From positions 1 to 19,230 of the forward strand of contig CAJBXX010000175.1 in the NCBI GenBank assembly GCA_903959715.1: a DNA stretch of 19,230 bases, read 5' to 3'. The notes below the pieces were generated by a model. It was not told the DNA's origin and did not search any database. It saw only the letters and a program-made list of their open reading frames with translations. Positions within the stretch are counted from its first letter, which is position 1, and every line of letters starts with the position of its first letter. Below are positions 1 to 8,087 of the stretch, piece by piece. This stretch comes from an uncultured Alphaproteobacteria bacterium. Lineage in GTDB: Bacteria > Pseudomonadota > Alphaproteobacteria > Rickettsiales > UBA1997. The position numbers were made by a program, and so were the translations under genes.

Positions 1-2325
1 AGGATCATCACGATCACCGCTACCGCGACGATCTCTGTCGCCACCTCTTCTGTCATCGCTTCCACGACGATCATCGCCACTTCTACGATCGTCACGACGA
101 TCTCTGTCGCCACCTCTTCTTTCGCGACGATCATCTCCGCCTCTTTCACCACGACTATCATCGCCACGAGGAGAAAACTCACGCTCATCGACCATGCTAG
201 GTTTGTTAGCGATTTTGTCGGAAATATCTTCGCCGGTAGTTTGATCAACGCATCTGTAACTTAATTTAGGACGACCTTTTTTATCGAACCCAATTACTTT
301 AACTTTTACAACGTCACCTTCATTAATAACATCTTCAACGAAATCAACACGATATTCAGCGAGTTCAGAAATATGAACAAAACCATCGCGATTATTCGAG
401 ATGCTGATGAAAGCTCCGGCATCAATAACTTTAACAACTGGACCTTCGTAAATATCGCCAATTTCTGGTTCAAAAGTGATTTCTTGAATCATGCTAATAG
501 CTTTTTTAATGCAATCCGCGCTGTTTGAAGAAATTTTAACAATTCCACTATCTTCAATATCAACTGCCGCTCCCGAAACTGCGCAAATTTCTTTAATTAC
601 CGCCCCTCTTGAGCCGATAACTTCACGAATTTTCTTTTGAGCGATATTAATAATTTCGATTTTTGGAACATTGTTATTAAGCTCAGTTCTAGGAGCCGAC
701 ATAACTGCGTCCATTTTATCAAGAATATGAATTCTACCTTCAAGAGCTTGATGTAAAGCTTTTTCCATGATTTCAGCCGTGATACCATTAATTTTGATAT
801 CCATTTGAAGTGCGGTAATTCCAGTTCTTGAGCCTGCCACTTTGAAATCCATGTCGCCGAGATGATCCTCGTCGCCCATTATATCAGAAAGGATGACGTA
901 ATTTTCACCTTCTTTGATTAATCCCATGGCGATTCCTGAAATCGAAGATTTGATTGGAACCCCAGAATCCATTAAAGCTAAAGAAGCTCCACAAACTGTA
1001 GCCATTGAAGAAGAACCGTTTGATTCGGTTATTTCAGAAACGATACGAGTTGTGTAAGAAAATTTTTCGGCAGTTGGGTAAACTGGATTGATCGCTCTCC
1101 ATGCAAGTTTGCCATGACCAATTTCACGACGTCCCGGTGATCTTAATTGACCAACTTCACCAACTGAATATGGCGGGAAATTATAATGAAGCATGAAAGA
1201 TTCTTCCGCCATTACTGAATCTAAATTTTCAATAAGCTGTTTATCTTTGCCACCAGCTCCTAGCGTTGAAACAACCAAGGCCTGAGTTTCGCCACGAGTG
1301 AATAATGCCGAACCGTGAACTTGTGGTAATACGCCGACTTCAATTTCAATTTGTCTAATTTGATTAGTCTTACGACCATCGATTCTTAGACCATTTTTTA
1401 AAATATCGTTACGAACAATTTCTTGTGATAAAATTTTAAAAATTGCTTTGATTTTATTATCGTCAATTCCTTGATCAGCATTAACAAATTTTTCTTTGAT
1501 ATCGCTTAAAATTTTTTCAAGATCTCCAGCACGAGCTTGTTTTTCAAGTTTTTTGTAAGCTTTAATTAAACGATCGCCAATAAAAGTTGTGATATTATTT
1601 TTTAAAGCATCGTTATTTTCTTTTACCACGATCATTTTTGGTTTTCCAGAATCAGCTTTAAATTCTTCGATCATGTTTATTACAGCTTGGAAAGCTTGAT
1701 GTCCAAAATTTACCGCATCCAACATTTTTTGCTCGGATAATTCTTTGGCTTCAGATTCAACCATCAAAACCGATGTTTTAGTGCCGGCAACGATTAAATC
1801 AAGAGTGCTATTTTTTAATTCTTCATTGCTTGGATTTAAAACAAATTCATCATTAATTAATCCGACTCTAGAACCCGCAACCACCATTTCAAATGGGGCT
1901 TCTGAAATCGATAAAGCCGCTGAAGCACCAATTAAAGCTGGGATATCCGGATTGCAAGTTGGATCATAAGATAAAACTGTACAAACAACATTAACTTCAT
2001 TATAAAAATTAGCTGGAAACATTGGACGAATTGGACGGTCAATCAAGCGGGCAACTAGAGTTGCAACATCTGATGGCTTAGTTTCTCTTTTAAAAAAACC
2101 ACCTGGAATTTTACCGGCAGCATATGATTTTTCTAAATAATTTACGGTGAGCGGAAAAAAATCTGCTCCTTCGGCAACTTTTGTAGCAATTGTTACCGCA
2201 CATAGAATCGTTGTATTGCCATATTTCACAATTACTGATCCGTTTGCTTGTCTTGCTATTTTTCCTGTTTCGATTGATAAGGTTTTACCATTCCAATTGA
2301 TTTCTTTTTTTACAACATTGAACAT
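1..2325 (-). CDS. pnp: Polyribonucleotide nucleotidyltransferase (PNPase), 3' end beyond the window
   Basis: PNPase degrades RNA 3'-to-5' with phosphate, releasing nucleoside diphosphates, and acts in mRNA turnover. The visible 775 codons begin MFNVVKKEINWNGKTL and contain the family motif AAGKIPGGFFKRE in the first RNase PH domain. The second RNase PH domain carries the catalytic acidic stretch SDIMGDEDHLGDMDFKV near residues 475-490. A KH domain follows at about 552-615 (core IREVIGSRGAVIKEI), then an S1 domain at about 622-687 (GAFISISNNRDGFVHISELAEY). After residue 690 the protein becomes a low-complexity Arg/Asp/Gly/Ser tail that is still open at the window edge, so it exceeds the usual 700-750 residues. 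The ATG at 2323-2325 was chosen because it gives the normal PNPase N-terminus; the ATG at 2331-2333 is out of frame. It lies downstream of rpsO, as in the conserved rpsO-pnp operon. Confidence 0.97.
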   Translation of the reverse strand, partial: MFNVVKKEINWNGKTLSIETGKIARQANGSVIVKYGNTTILCAVTIATKVAEGADFFPLTVNYLEKSYAAGKIPGGFFKRETKPSDVATLVARLIDRPIRPMFPANFYNEVNVVCTVLSYDPTCNPDIPALIGASAALSISEAPFEMVVAGSRVGLINDEFVLNPSNEELKNSTLDLIVAGTKTSVLMVESEAKELSEQKMLDAVNFGHQAFQAVINMIEEFKADSGKPKMIVVKENNDALKNNITTFIGDRLIKAYKKLEKQARAGDLEKILSDIKEKFVNADQGIDDNKIKAIFKILSQEIVRNDILKNGLRIDGRKTNQIRQIEIEVGVLPQVHGSALFTRGETQALVVSTLGAGGKDKQLIENLDSVMAEESFMLHYNFPPYSVGEVGQLRSPGRREIGHGKLAWRAINPVYPTAEKFSYTTRIVSEITESNGSSSMATVCGASLALMDSGVPIKSSISGIAMGLIKEGENYVILSDIMGDEDHLGDMDFKVAGSRTGITALQMDIKINGITAEIMEKALHQALEGRIHILDKMDAVMSAPRTELNNNVPKIEIINIAQKKIREVIGSRGAVIKEICAVSGAAVDIEDSGIVKISSNSADCIKKAISMIQEITFEPEIGDIYEGPVVKVIDAGAFISISNNRDGFVHISELAEYRVDFVEDVINEGDVVKVKVIGFDKKGRPKLSYRCVDQTTGEDISDKIANKPSMVDEREFSPRGDDSRGERGGDDRRERRGGDRDRRDDRRSGDDRRGSDDRRGGDRDRRGSGDRDDP
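26..120 (-). repeat. Direct repeat in the PNPase tail (26-bp units, 69-bp period)
   Basis: An identical 26-bp sequence occurs at 26-51 and 95-120, offset by 69 bp (23 codons). It encodes repeated RRGGDRDRR units in the PNPase tail. The surrounding 1-180 region is made of related Arg-, Asp- and Gly-rich units (RGDDSRG, GGDDRRE, SGDDRRG, SDDRRGG). It is visibly richer in GC than the rest of the gene, which suggests expansion by slippage or unequal recombination. Confidence 0.85.
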
Positions 2326-2399
2326 ATTTTCATCTTTTAAGTTTTTGGGGATTCGTGAATTAATCTCTTAATCTCACTTTTATGCAACATAAATTAGTT

Positions 2400-2450
2400 T
2401 TATTTAGAATTATTTTGAGAAATAAATTTAACAAAAAAATTCTAAATAAT
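2400..2450 (-). other. Inverted repeat in the rpsO-pnp intergenic region
   Basis: Twelve bases at 2400-2411 are perfectly complementary to 2439-2450, with a 27-nt AT-rich loop. In the rpsO-pnp transcript this could form a hairpin 27 nt after the rpsO stop and upstream of the pnp start. It lacks a GC-rich stem and a clear U-tract, so it looks more like a processing or stability hairpin than an intrinsic terminator. In Escherichia coli an RNase III-cleaved hairpin lies at the comparable place and controls pnp autoregulation. That similarity of position is the only support for a function here. Confidence 0.4.
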
Positions 2451-2476
2451 TTTTCAAAAAAATATCAAATTTTATA

Positions 2477-2746
2477 CTATTTTCTAACATCAATTTTTTT
2501 GATAAGATCTTCGTATCGTTGATTTGATATATTTTTTAGGTAATCAAGAAGTCTTCTTCTTTTGCCAACCAAAATAAGGAGACCTCTTCTAGAAGAGTGA
2601 TCTTTTTTGTGAATTTTTAAATGCTCTGTTAAATTGTCAATTTTTTTAGTGATTACTGCACATTGAACTTCAGTTGAACCGCTGTCGTTTTTTCCTTGAG
2701 CGAATTCGCTAATTACTTGTTTTTTAGTTTTTTTATCGAACAACAT
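2477..2746 (-). CDS. rpsO: 30S ribosomal protein S15
   Basis: S15 binds the central domain of 16S rRNA early in small-subunit assembly and helps form an intersubunit bridge. The 89-residue product has the normal family length. It shows the conserved blocks DSGSTEVQ (21-28), HKKDHSSRRGL (46-56) and GKRRRLLDYL (61-70), which contain the rRNA-contacting residues. It lies between truB and pnp, matching the widespread truB-rpsO-pnp order. The 226-nt leader separating it from truB is unusually long for this compact region and contains structured elements annotated separately. Bacterial S15 commonly represses its own translation through such leaders. Confidence 0.98.
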   Translation of the reverse strand: MLFDKKTKKQVISEFAQGKNDSGSTEVQCAVITKKIDNLTEHLKIHKKDHSSRRGLLILVGKRRRLLDYLKNISNQRYEDLIKKIDVRK

Positions 2747-2781
2747 TTTTAAATTAATTATGCTTGAAATTTTAATTCAAT

Positions 2782-2872
2782 CGGGTTGGTATTTACGACT
2801 AATTTTTATTTGAAAATTTTATTTTAGACTTATTTTTAATCAAAATCGCTAGAAACTTTCAACCCGTAGGTT
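2782..2872 (-). promoter_or_regulatory. Structured rpsO leader: UACG tetraloop hairpin with a competing long-range stem
   Basis: On the minus-strand RNA, 2872-2861 reads AACC-UACG-GGUU. This is a short hairpin capped by a C(UACG)G tetraloop, one of the most stable tetraloop types. Its 3' strand lies within CGGGUUG (2866-2860), which is perfectly complementary to CAACCCG at 2788-2782, about 36 nt before the rpsO start codon. The local hairpin and the 7-bp long-range stem share bases and cannot form together. This is a plausible S15 autoregulatory site, although the pairing is short and its regulatory role is inferred from the family's habit of leader autoregulation. Confidence 0.4.
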
Positions 2873-2972
2873 ATAAAGATTTTTAATTTACAATTTTATC
2901 TAAAAATTATTTTGCTATATTTCTATTTTCAAATCAAAATTGGCATATAACTCAAATCATCTTTTTGCAATT

Positions 2973-3716
2973 TTATATCTCATGCAAAGCCAGAAGCGAG
3001 CCATCTTTATTAGATTGTCCAAAATTAACAATATTTTTTAATTCGTCAAGAGAAATTGTTTTATCAATTAAAAATTGTCCAACATTTTTTCTTTTTAGAG
3101 CTCCGACATATCCACAAATATTATTTTTTTTGCAAATATCTCGAGCTAAACTTCTCACATAAGTTCCCTTCGAACATTCGATTTCCATTTCGCAATAATC
3201 GGGAAAATAATTTAAAATTTTTATCGAATAAATTTCTATTTCTCTAATTGGCATTTCGACTTCTAGTCCTTTTCGAGCCAAGTTGTAAGACCTTTCACCA
3301 TTAATTTTTATAGCCGAAAATTTTGAAGGCTGTTGCTTTATTTTGCCGATAAAATGTGGAATGTTTTTAGCAAAATCTGCCAATGAAATTCTATTTTTAT
3401 TAATTTCGATAACTTTTCCTGTAATATCATCACTATCCCTAAATTCTCCAAATATTATAGTGAAATAATATTTTTTTTTAAAATCCATAATTTTTGATGA
3501 TTGTTTAGTGGATTTATTAATTGCTATTGGCAAAACTCCTGTGGCAAATGGGTCAAGGGTTCCGCCATGTCCAACTTTTTTGGCTTTAATTATTTTTTTT
3601 ATAATTTTTACGGCGAAGGCTGAGGAAATATCTTTTGGTTTATCGAGGTTTATCCAATAATTTTCACAAGAAAAATCAAAATTATTTTGAGCAAAAATGC
3701 TAGAAATTTTTGTCAT
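2973..3716 (-). CDS. truB: tRNA pseudouridine(55) synthase
   Basis: TruB converts U55 in the T-loop of tRNAs to pseudouridine. The catalytic motif GHGGTLDPFATGVL lies at residues 49-62, with D55 as the expected nucleophile. Further family motifs are YYFTIIFGEFRDSDD in the middle and the CSKGTYVRSLARDI block in the C-terminal half. At 247 residues it is shorter than typical proteobacterial TruB (about 300 or more). It stops soon after the catalytic domain, so the usual C-terminal extension or PUA-like domain appears to be missing. It starts 5 nt after the atpG stop codon and is probably co-transcribed with the atpHAG genes. The rpsO leader follows. Confidence 0.95.
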   Translation of the reverse strand: MTKISSIFAQNNFDFSCENYWINLDKPKDISSAFAVKIIKKIIKAKKVGHGGTLDPFATGVLPIAINKSTKQSSKIMDFKKKYYFTIIFGEFRDSDDITGKVIEINKNRISLADFAKNIPHFIGKIKQQPSKFSAIKINGERSYNLARKGLEVEMPIREIEIYSIKILNYFPDYCEMEIECSKGTYVRSLARDICKKNNICGYVGALKRKNVGQFLIDKTISLDELKNIVNFGQSNKDGSLLALHEI

Positions 3717-3721
3717 TTAGA

Positions 3722-4609
3722 CTACACGGCGTTGGCACCAGAGACTATATCGATAAGTTCTCTAGTGATATTGGCTTGACGAGTACGATTATAAACTAAT
3801 GTTAGATTTTTAATCATTTTGCCCGCGTTATTACTAGCCGATTCCATCGCTGACATTCTTGCACCTTGTTCCGAAGCGCTATTTTCAAGAAGTTGATTAT
3901 AAATTTGAATTGCAATATTTTTTGGCAATAATTCATTTAAAACAGCCTCTTCACTTGGCTCATAATTCATTGGCGACTCAAGATTTACTAGGCTAGAATT
4001 AAAATTTATTGGTGCAGGAATAATTTGATTACAAATTTGTTCTTGAGAAATTACTGATTTAAATTTGCTATAAATGACTTCACAAACATCGAATTGATTG
4101 TCTTCAAACATTTCAATAACTTTAGTACTCAAACCTTTTGCAACATCAAAATTAATTACATTTCTAAAAATGCCATTGATATTTTCAACTATTTTATTGC
4201 CATAAATTGGACGCAATTGTTCAAAAGCTTTTCTTCCAACGCACATTATTTTTACTTCACGACCCTGAGCAATTAGTTCATTAATTTTATTTTTAGTAAA
4301 TTTAACAGTAGCACTATTTAAGCCACCGCAAAGCCCTCGATCAGAAGACAAAACAATGATTAAATGCTTTTCATTATTGCCTTTGCCAGTTAATAGTGGG
4401 AATTTTTCATTTAATTGACCTCGCACCGAAATGTTCGAGGCAAGACTTGATGTCATTTCGCGAATTTTTTCTGCAAATGGTCGTGATGCTTCGACTAAAT
4501 TTCTAGCCTTTTTGAGTCGAGATGCCGCGACCATTTTCATGGCTTTTGTCATTTTTTGGGTTGACTTAACCGATTTTATTCTTGTTTTTAAAACTTTTAA
4601 ATTTGCCAT
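3722..4609 (-). CDS. atpG: F1F0 ATP synthase gamma subunit
   Basis: Gamma is the central rotor shaft of F1, coupling the c-ring to the alpha3beta3 catalytic head. The 295-residue product begins with the conserved N-terminal coiled-coil helix (LKTRIKSVKSTQKMTKAMKM). It has the SSDRGLCGGLN block around residues 88-98 and ends with the typical C-terminal helix containing NRTRQANITRELIDIVSGA. Length is normal. It follows atpA by 52 nt. In most bacteria atpD and atpC come next, but here the next gene is truB and atpD-atpC lie about 13 kb away on the same strand. Confidence 0.98.
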   Translation of the reverse strand: MANLKVLKTRIKSVKSTQKMTKAMKMVAASRLKKARNLVEASRPFAEKIREMTSSLASNISVRGQLNEKFPLLTGKGNNEKHLIIVLSSDRGLCGGLNSATVKFTKNKINELIAQGREVKIMCVGRKAFEQLRPIYGNKIVENINGIFRNVINFDVAKGLSTKVIEMFEDNQFDVCEVIYSKFKSVISQEQICNQIIPAPINFNSSLVNLESPMNYEPSEEAVLNELLPKNIAIQIYNQLLENSASEQGARMSAMESASNNAGKMIKNLTLVYNRTRQANITRELIDIVSGANAV

Positions 4610-4661
4610 AAATTTTATTTAAAATGCCAAATTAAAAATTTGGCAAATTAGTCTCATCAAA

Positions 4662-6257
4662 TTATTTTTTTTCATGCCTTAATTTGTCATTCAAGCCAAC
4701 ATGATCAATATGATTAGAAGGAGCATGATTTAAAAAAGTTGCAACGAAATCTTCAATTATTTTTTTAAGTTTTGATTCAATTTCATCGGTAATTTTTTGT
4801 TCTTTTTTAATTGAATCAAGAATTTCTGGAGCAGAATTTTTTAATTTTTGCAAGAAATCATTTTCAAATTTCACAACTTCTTTGGTTGGAACTTTATCAA
4901 GATAACCCTTAACCCCAGTGTAAATAGAGACAACCTGCTCTTCAAATCCCATTGGAGAATATTGATTTTGTTTTAAAAGTTCGGTAAGTTTACGACCTTT
5001 GTCGAGCAATTTTTGCGTTGCCGGATCAAGATCGGAACCGAATTGAGCGAAAGCTTCAAGCTCACGGAATTGCGCTAAATCAAGCTTGATGGTTCCTGCC
5101 ACTTGTTTCATAGCTTTAGTTTGAGCCGCTGAACCAACACGAGATACTGATAATCCAACATTGACCGCTGGTTTTATACCCTTGTAAAATAATTCGGTTT
5201 CTAAAAATATTTGTCCATCGGTAATTGAAATTACATTAGTTGGAATATATGCAGAAACATCGCCGGCTTGTGTTTCAATAATAGGAAGAGCTGTTAAAGA
5301 ACCGCCCCCCATTTCTTTCGACATTTTTGCAGCCCTTTCAAGTAAACGAGAGTGAATGTAAAAAACATCTCCTGGATAAGCTTCGCGTCCCGGTGGGCGA
5401 CGAAGCAACAACGACATCTCGCGATAAGCAACCGCATGTTTACTTAAATCATCGTAAGCAACTAAGGCGTGCATGCCGTTATCGCGGAAAAATTCACCGA
5501 TGGTACAACCGGTGTAAGGTGCAAAAAATTGCAGAGCCGCAGCCTCGGAAGCGGTTGCGGAAACCACAACCGAATATTTCATTGCACCCGCATCTTCAAG
5601 GGTTTTAACGATTTGCGCAACTGTTGACCTTTTTTGTCCGATGGCAACATAAATACAATAAAGCTTTTTACTTTCATCGCCTTCTGAGTGAGCTTTGGCT
5701 TGATTAATAAAAGTATCGAGAACGATTGCGGTTTTGCCAGTTTGACGATCGCCGATAATTAATTCTCTTTGACCACGACCAATTGGAATAAGACTATCGA
5801 TTGCTTTAATTCCGGTTTGCATTGGCTCTGAAACTGATTGACGAGCAATGATTCCTGGTGCCTTAACTTCAACTCGACGATATTCAACATTTTGCAATGG
5901 ACCTTTGCCATCAATTGGATTGCCAAGAGCATCCACAACCCTTCCAAGTAAAGCTTTGCCGACTGGAACTTCAACAATTTTACCAGTTCTTTTAACATTA
6001 GAACCTTCTTTGATTTTTTGCGAATCACCGAAAATTACGATACCAACATTGTCAGATTCAAGATTTAACGCCATTCCCTTGACGCCACAATCAAATTCAA
6101 CAAGCTCACCAGCTTGAACATTGTCAAGACCGTAAACTTTAGCTATTCCATCGCCAACTTTTATTACTTCACCAACCTCTTTTAATTCGGCTGAAGAGTG
6201 AAAATTTTCGATAGTTTTTTGCAATATACTTGAAAATTCTTCAACTTTAAATTCCAT
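4662..6257 (-). CDS. atpA: F1F0 ATP synthase alpha subunit
   Basis: Alpha forms the non-catalytic nucleotide-binding positions of the F1 hexamer. The Walker A motif GDRQTGKT is at residues 169-176, and the signature block around [18 protein letters not shown] and the conserved [10 protein letters not shown] are both present. The product is 531 residues, slightly longer than the usual 505-515, owing to a charged C-terminal tail ending in DKLRHEKK. The N-terminus ([19 protein letters not shown]) matches the family start. It lies between atpH (upstream, 106-nt gap) and atpG (downstream). The gap to atpH shows no supported small gene. Confidence 0.99.
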   Translation of the reverse strand: MEFKVEEFSSILQKTIENFHSSAELKEVGEVIKVGDGIAKVYGLDNVQAGELVEFDCGVKGMALNLESDNVGIVIFGDSQKIKEGSNVKRTGKIVEVPVGKALLGRVVDALGNPIDGKGPLQNVEYRRVEVKAPGIIARQSVSEPMQTGIKAIDSLIPIGRGQRELIIGDRQTGKTAIVLDTFINQAKAHSEGDESKKLYCIYVAIGQKRSTVAQIVKTLEDAGAMKYSVVVSATASEAAALQFFAPYTGCTIGEFFRDNGMHALVAYDDLSKHAVAYREMSLLLRRPPGREAYPGDVFYIHSRLLERAAKMSKEMGGGSLTALPIIETQAGDVSAYIPTNVISITDGQIFLETELFYKGIKPAVNVGLSVSRVGSAAQTKAMKQVAGTIKLDLAQFRELEAFAQFGSDLDPATQKLLDKGRKLTELLKQNQYSPMGFEEQVVSIYTGVKGYLDKVPTKEVVKFENDFLQKLKNSAPEILDSIKKEQKITDEIESKLKKIIEDFVATFLNHAPSNHIDHVGLNDKLRHEKK

Positions 6258-6363
6258 ATTTAGATTTCAATTTTTTTAATAGATTTATTTGAGATTTGCT
6301 ATCGAGGCAACAATCTTTTTTTCAATTTTAAGAACAAAATTTCTAAATGCAACACCCGTTTTT

Positions 6364-6903
6364 TTAATTAATTGCGGATAAACATTCTTTTTTAATTTGC
6401 TCAATTTGATTTTTAAGAGTGGCATCAATAATTTTTGAACCAATTCTAATTTGCAAGCCACCCAAAATCTTTGAAGACAGAGTGTGCTTGATTAAAATTT
6501 TCTTATCAGGATAAGATTTTTCAAGTAATTTTTTAATATTTTCGACATTAATATCAATCGTTGACAAAACCTCAACTTCAAGAATTTTTTTATATTCATT
6601 AACCATGCGATTAAAATCTTCGTGAATTTCTGGAAAAAGATTTAGGCGACGATTTTTTACGATTGAAGCAAAAAAATTTGAAGTTAAATTGCCCAATTTA
6701 AAGCGCGATGTAACTTCGTTGATAATCTTGACCATATCATCTTTTGAAATGACGGGATTTTTGAGCTCATTGGCAAAATCATTGCTAAAATTTTTTCTGA
6801 ACAATTCTAATTCATCAGCAACTTTATCAATTGAATTATTATTTTTTGATGCCAAAAATAAAGTTTTGGCGTATGTTCTTGCAATTACTGATATTCTAGG
6901 CAT
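6364..6903 (-). CDS. atpH: F1F0 ATP synthase delta subunit
   Basis: Delta (the homologue of mitochondrial OSCP) joins the top of F1 to the peripheral stalk. The protein starts MPRISVIARTYAKTLF, the usual delta N-terminus, and ends with the conserved region containing LGGLQIRIGSKIIDATLKNQI. The start at 6901-6903 gives 179 residues, matching the family. An in-frame ATG at 6943-6945 would add 14 hydrophobic residues with no homology expected and is not preferred. It is the first gene of the atpH-atpA-atpG block, with a promoter-like sequence upstream at 6970-6997. Confidence 0.93.
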   Translation of the reverse strand: MPRISVIARTYAKTLFLASKNNNSIDKVADELELFRKNFSNDFANELKNPVISKDDMVKIINEVTSRFKLGNLTSNFFASIVKNRRLNLFPEIHEDFNRMVNEYKKILEVEVLSTIDINVENIKKLLEKSYPDKKILIKHTLSSKILGGLQIRIGSKIIDATLKNQIEQIKKECLSAIN

Positions 6904-6969
6904 TTGTGAATAAAATTTTGGGTTTAAAATTATTAAAATATGCAAAATTATGAAAATTTGTCGCGAAAA

Positions 6970-6997
6970 ATTTTAAGGCAAAAAAAATAAATTGCAA
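6970..6997 (-). promoter_or_regulatory. Possible promoter of atpH-atpA-atpG
   Basis: Reading the minus strand, TTGCAA at 6997-6992 and TAAAAT at 6975-6970 are separated by 16 bp, resembling sigma-70 -35 and -10 hexamers. They sit about 65 bp upstream of the preferred atpH start. The region is very AT-rich, so chance resemblance is a real possibility. Confidence 0.3.
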
Positions 6998-7017
6998 CTC
7001 GTCAAAATAATAAATTA

Positions 7018-7716
7018 TTAAATCATAATTTTTATTTTTTCAGACTCATGCCCTTTGAATCCAGAAGCAACCAAATAGGTTTCCGAAGAATCTTTTCTTG
7101 ACGATTCTGGTTTAAAATATTTAACAGATAAAAAATTTTGCTGTAATAAATTTAATATTTCTTTTGAACTTCCGCCTTGAAAAATTTTACCAACAAAACA
7201 ACCTTGATTTTTAAGAATTTTTTGCGATAGATTTAGTGCCTCTTCGAGAAGTCCAATTATCCGAAGATGATCAGTATTTTGGTCGCCCGTAGCATTTGCG
7301 GCCATATCGCTTAACACAATATCACATAAACCACTCGAATTATGCTTAATTTTTTTTAATTCATCGATAATTTTTTCAGAGGCATTTTCGCTTAAAAAAT
7401 CAAGTTGCATAAAATTAACACCAACTATTGGCGAGATTGGCAATAAGTCGATTGCTACCACATTGCCCTCACCGACTTTACCTACGCAATACTGGCTCCA
7501 GCCTCCGGGAGCACAACCCAAATCAACGACGATTTTATGTTTTTTAAAAATTTTAAATTTTTCGTCAATCTCAATAATTTTAAAAGTTGCACGCGATCTC
7601 CAACCCTCATTTTTAGCACGCTCAACGAATTGATCATTCACTTGACGCAGTAGCCATTTTTTTGATGATTTAGAAAATCTTTTACTATGTTTTAATTGTT
7701 GAAATTTTTGAGGCAT
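7018..7716 (-). CDS. rlmE: 23S rRNA (uridine-2'-O-)-methyltransferase RlmE (FtsJ/RrmJ)
   Basis: RlmE 2'-O-methylates a uridine in the A-loop of 23S rRNA during late 50S assembly, using S-adenosylmethionine. The SAM-binding motif DLGCAPGGWSQ is at residues 65-75. The K-D-K-E catalytic tetrad can be placed at K46 (SRATFK), D137 (VLSDMAAN), K177 (VGKIFQGG) and E212 (SSETYLVA). At 232 residues it is slightly longer than E. coli RlmE, with a basic N-terminus rich in Lys and Arg. It follows a 58-residue Trm112-like gene by 11 nt and precedes atpH by about 110 nt. Confidence 0.96.
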   Translation of the reverse strand: MPQKFQQLKHSKRFSKSSKKWLLRQVNDQFVERAKNEGWRSRATFKIIEIDEKFKIFKKHKIVVDLGCAPGGWSQYCVGKVGEGNVVAIDLLPISPIVGVNFMQLDFLSENASEKIIDELKKIKHNSSGLCDIVLSDMAANATGDQNTDHLRIIGLLEEALNLSQKILKNQGCFVGKIFQGGSSKEILNLLQQNFLSVKYFKPESSRKDSSETYLVASGFKGHESEKIKIMI

Positions 7717-7727
7717 TGATAATTTAT

Positions 7728-7904
7728 CTAATTTATTGAACGAGCTTTTTCGATCAACATAATTGGGATTCCGTCGATAATTTTGTAAGCTAAACTTGAT
7801 TTATAACAAATTAATTCTTGATTTTTTTGATCATAAAATAATTCTCCTTTCGATTTTGGGCAACGCAAAATCTCTAATAATTTAGGATTAAAATTTTTAT
7901 TCAT
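7728..7904 (-). CDS. Trm112/UPF0434 (YcaR-like) family small protein
   Basis: This 58-residue protein begins MNKNFNPKLLEILRCPKSKG and matches the bacterial UPF0434/Trm112 family in both length and layout. It has an N-terminal LLEILRCP motif (C15), a central NQELIC strand (C33) and the C-terminal signature YKIIDGIPIMLIEKAR. The second Cys of the CPxC knuckle seen in E. coli YcaR is Ser18 here, giving CPKS, as in other family members that use CPxTKG-like forms, so zinc binding is uncertain. In eukaryotes and archaea Trm112 is an obligate activator of several RNA and protein methyltransferases. The function of the bacterial proteins is unsettled. It lies 11 nt upstream of rlmE in the same orientation, probably in one transcript. 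Confidence 0.9.
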   Translation of the reverse strand: MNKNFNPKLLEILRCPKSKGELFYDQKNQELICYKSSLAYKIIDGIPIMLIEKARSIN

Positions 7905-7976
7905 AAAACTTGAATTTAATTTATTTTGTTCGATAGTTTATTAAAAAATTTTTAAAAAGTAAGTAATTTTATTTTG

Positions 7977-8053
7977 CGGGGCGTATTAATGTTGCGGTAG
8001 CGTCCAAAGCTGAGGTCTTGAGATCGCTGGTTCAAATCCAATCGCCTCGACCA
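7977..8053 (+). tRNA. Degenerate tRNA-Pro-like sequence (probable tRNA remnant)
   Basis: A 77-nt segment has a complete 7-bp acceptor stem, CGGGGCG (7977-7983) with CGCCTCG (8043-8049), including one G-U pair. An A discriminator and an encoded CCA (8051-8053) follow. The T-loop GGTTCAAATCC is clear, with four of five stem pairs formed including one G-U. The C1-G72 pair, A73 and the GGTAGCG D-loop context match bacterial tRNA-Pro. The D-stem 5' strand (7986-7989, TTAA) does not pair with 8000-8003. The anticodon stem keeps only about three pairs, and the best loop placement gives GAG at 8012-8014, which is not a proline anticodon. It therefore looks like a decayed or recombined tRNA-Pro gene. 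A functional but highly divergent tRNA is less likely. Confidence 0.5.
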
Positions 8054-8087
8054 AATTTAATATAATTTTTAATTCTAAAATAAAACT

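Noticed and set aside
1..180. Regularly repeated GC-rich units that resemble a CRISPR or minisatellite array
   Set aside because: The repeats stay in frame with pnp, encode RGG/RDD-type residues and lack constant repeat-spacer lengths, so they are coding repeats of the PNPase tail.
3108..3116. DnaA-box-like ATATCCACA
   Set aside because: A single near-match inside truB coding sequence with no cluster nearby, so it does not support a replication origin.
5327..5608. A 93-codon open frame opposite atpA
   Set aside because: It lies wholly within a highly conserved ATP synthase gene and its translation shows no recognisable domain.
6901..6945. Upstream ATG giving a longer AtpH (MHILIILNPK start)
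   Set aside because: The extra 14 residues are not typical of delta subunits. The downstream ATG gives the conserved N-terminus and usual length.
8010..8016. Reading the tRNA-like anticodon loop as tRNA-Leu(GAG)
   Set aside because: Bacterial tRNA-Leu has a long variable arm and G1. This 77-nt sequence has C1-G72 and no variable arm, so a decayed tRNA-Pro fits better.
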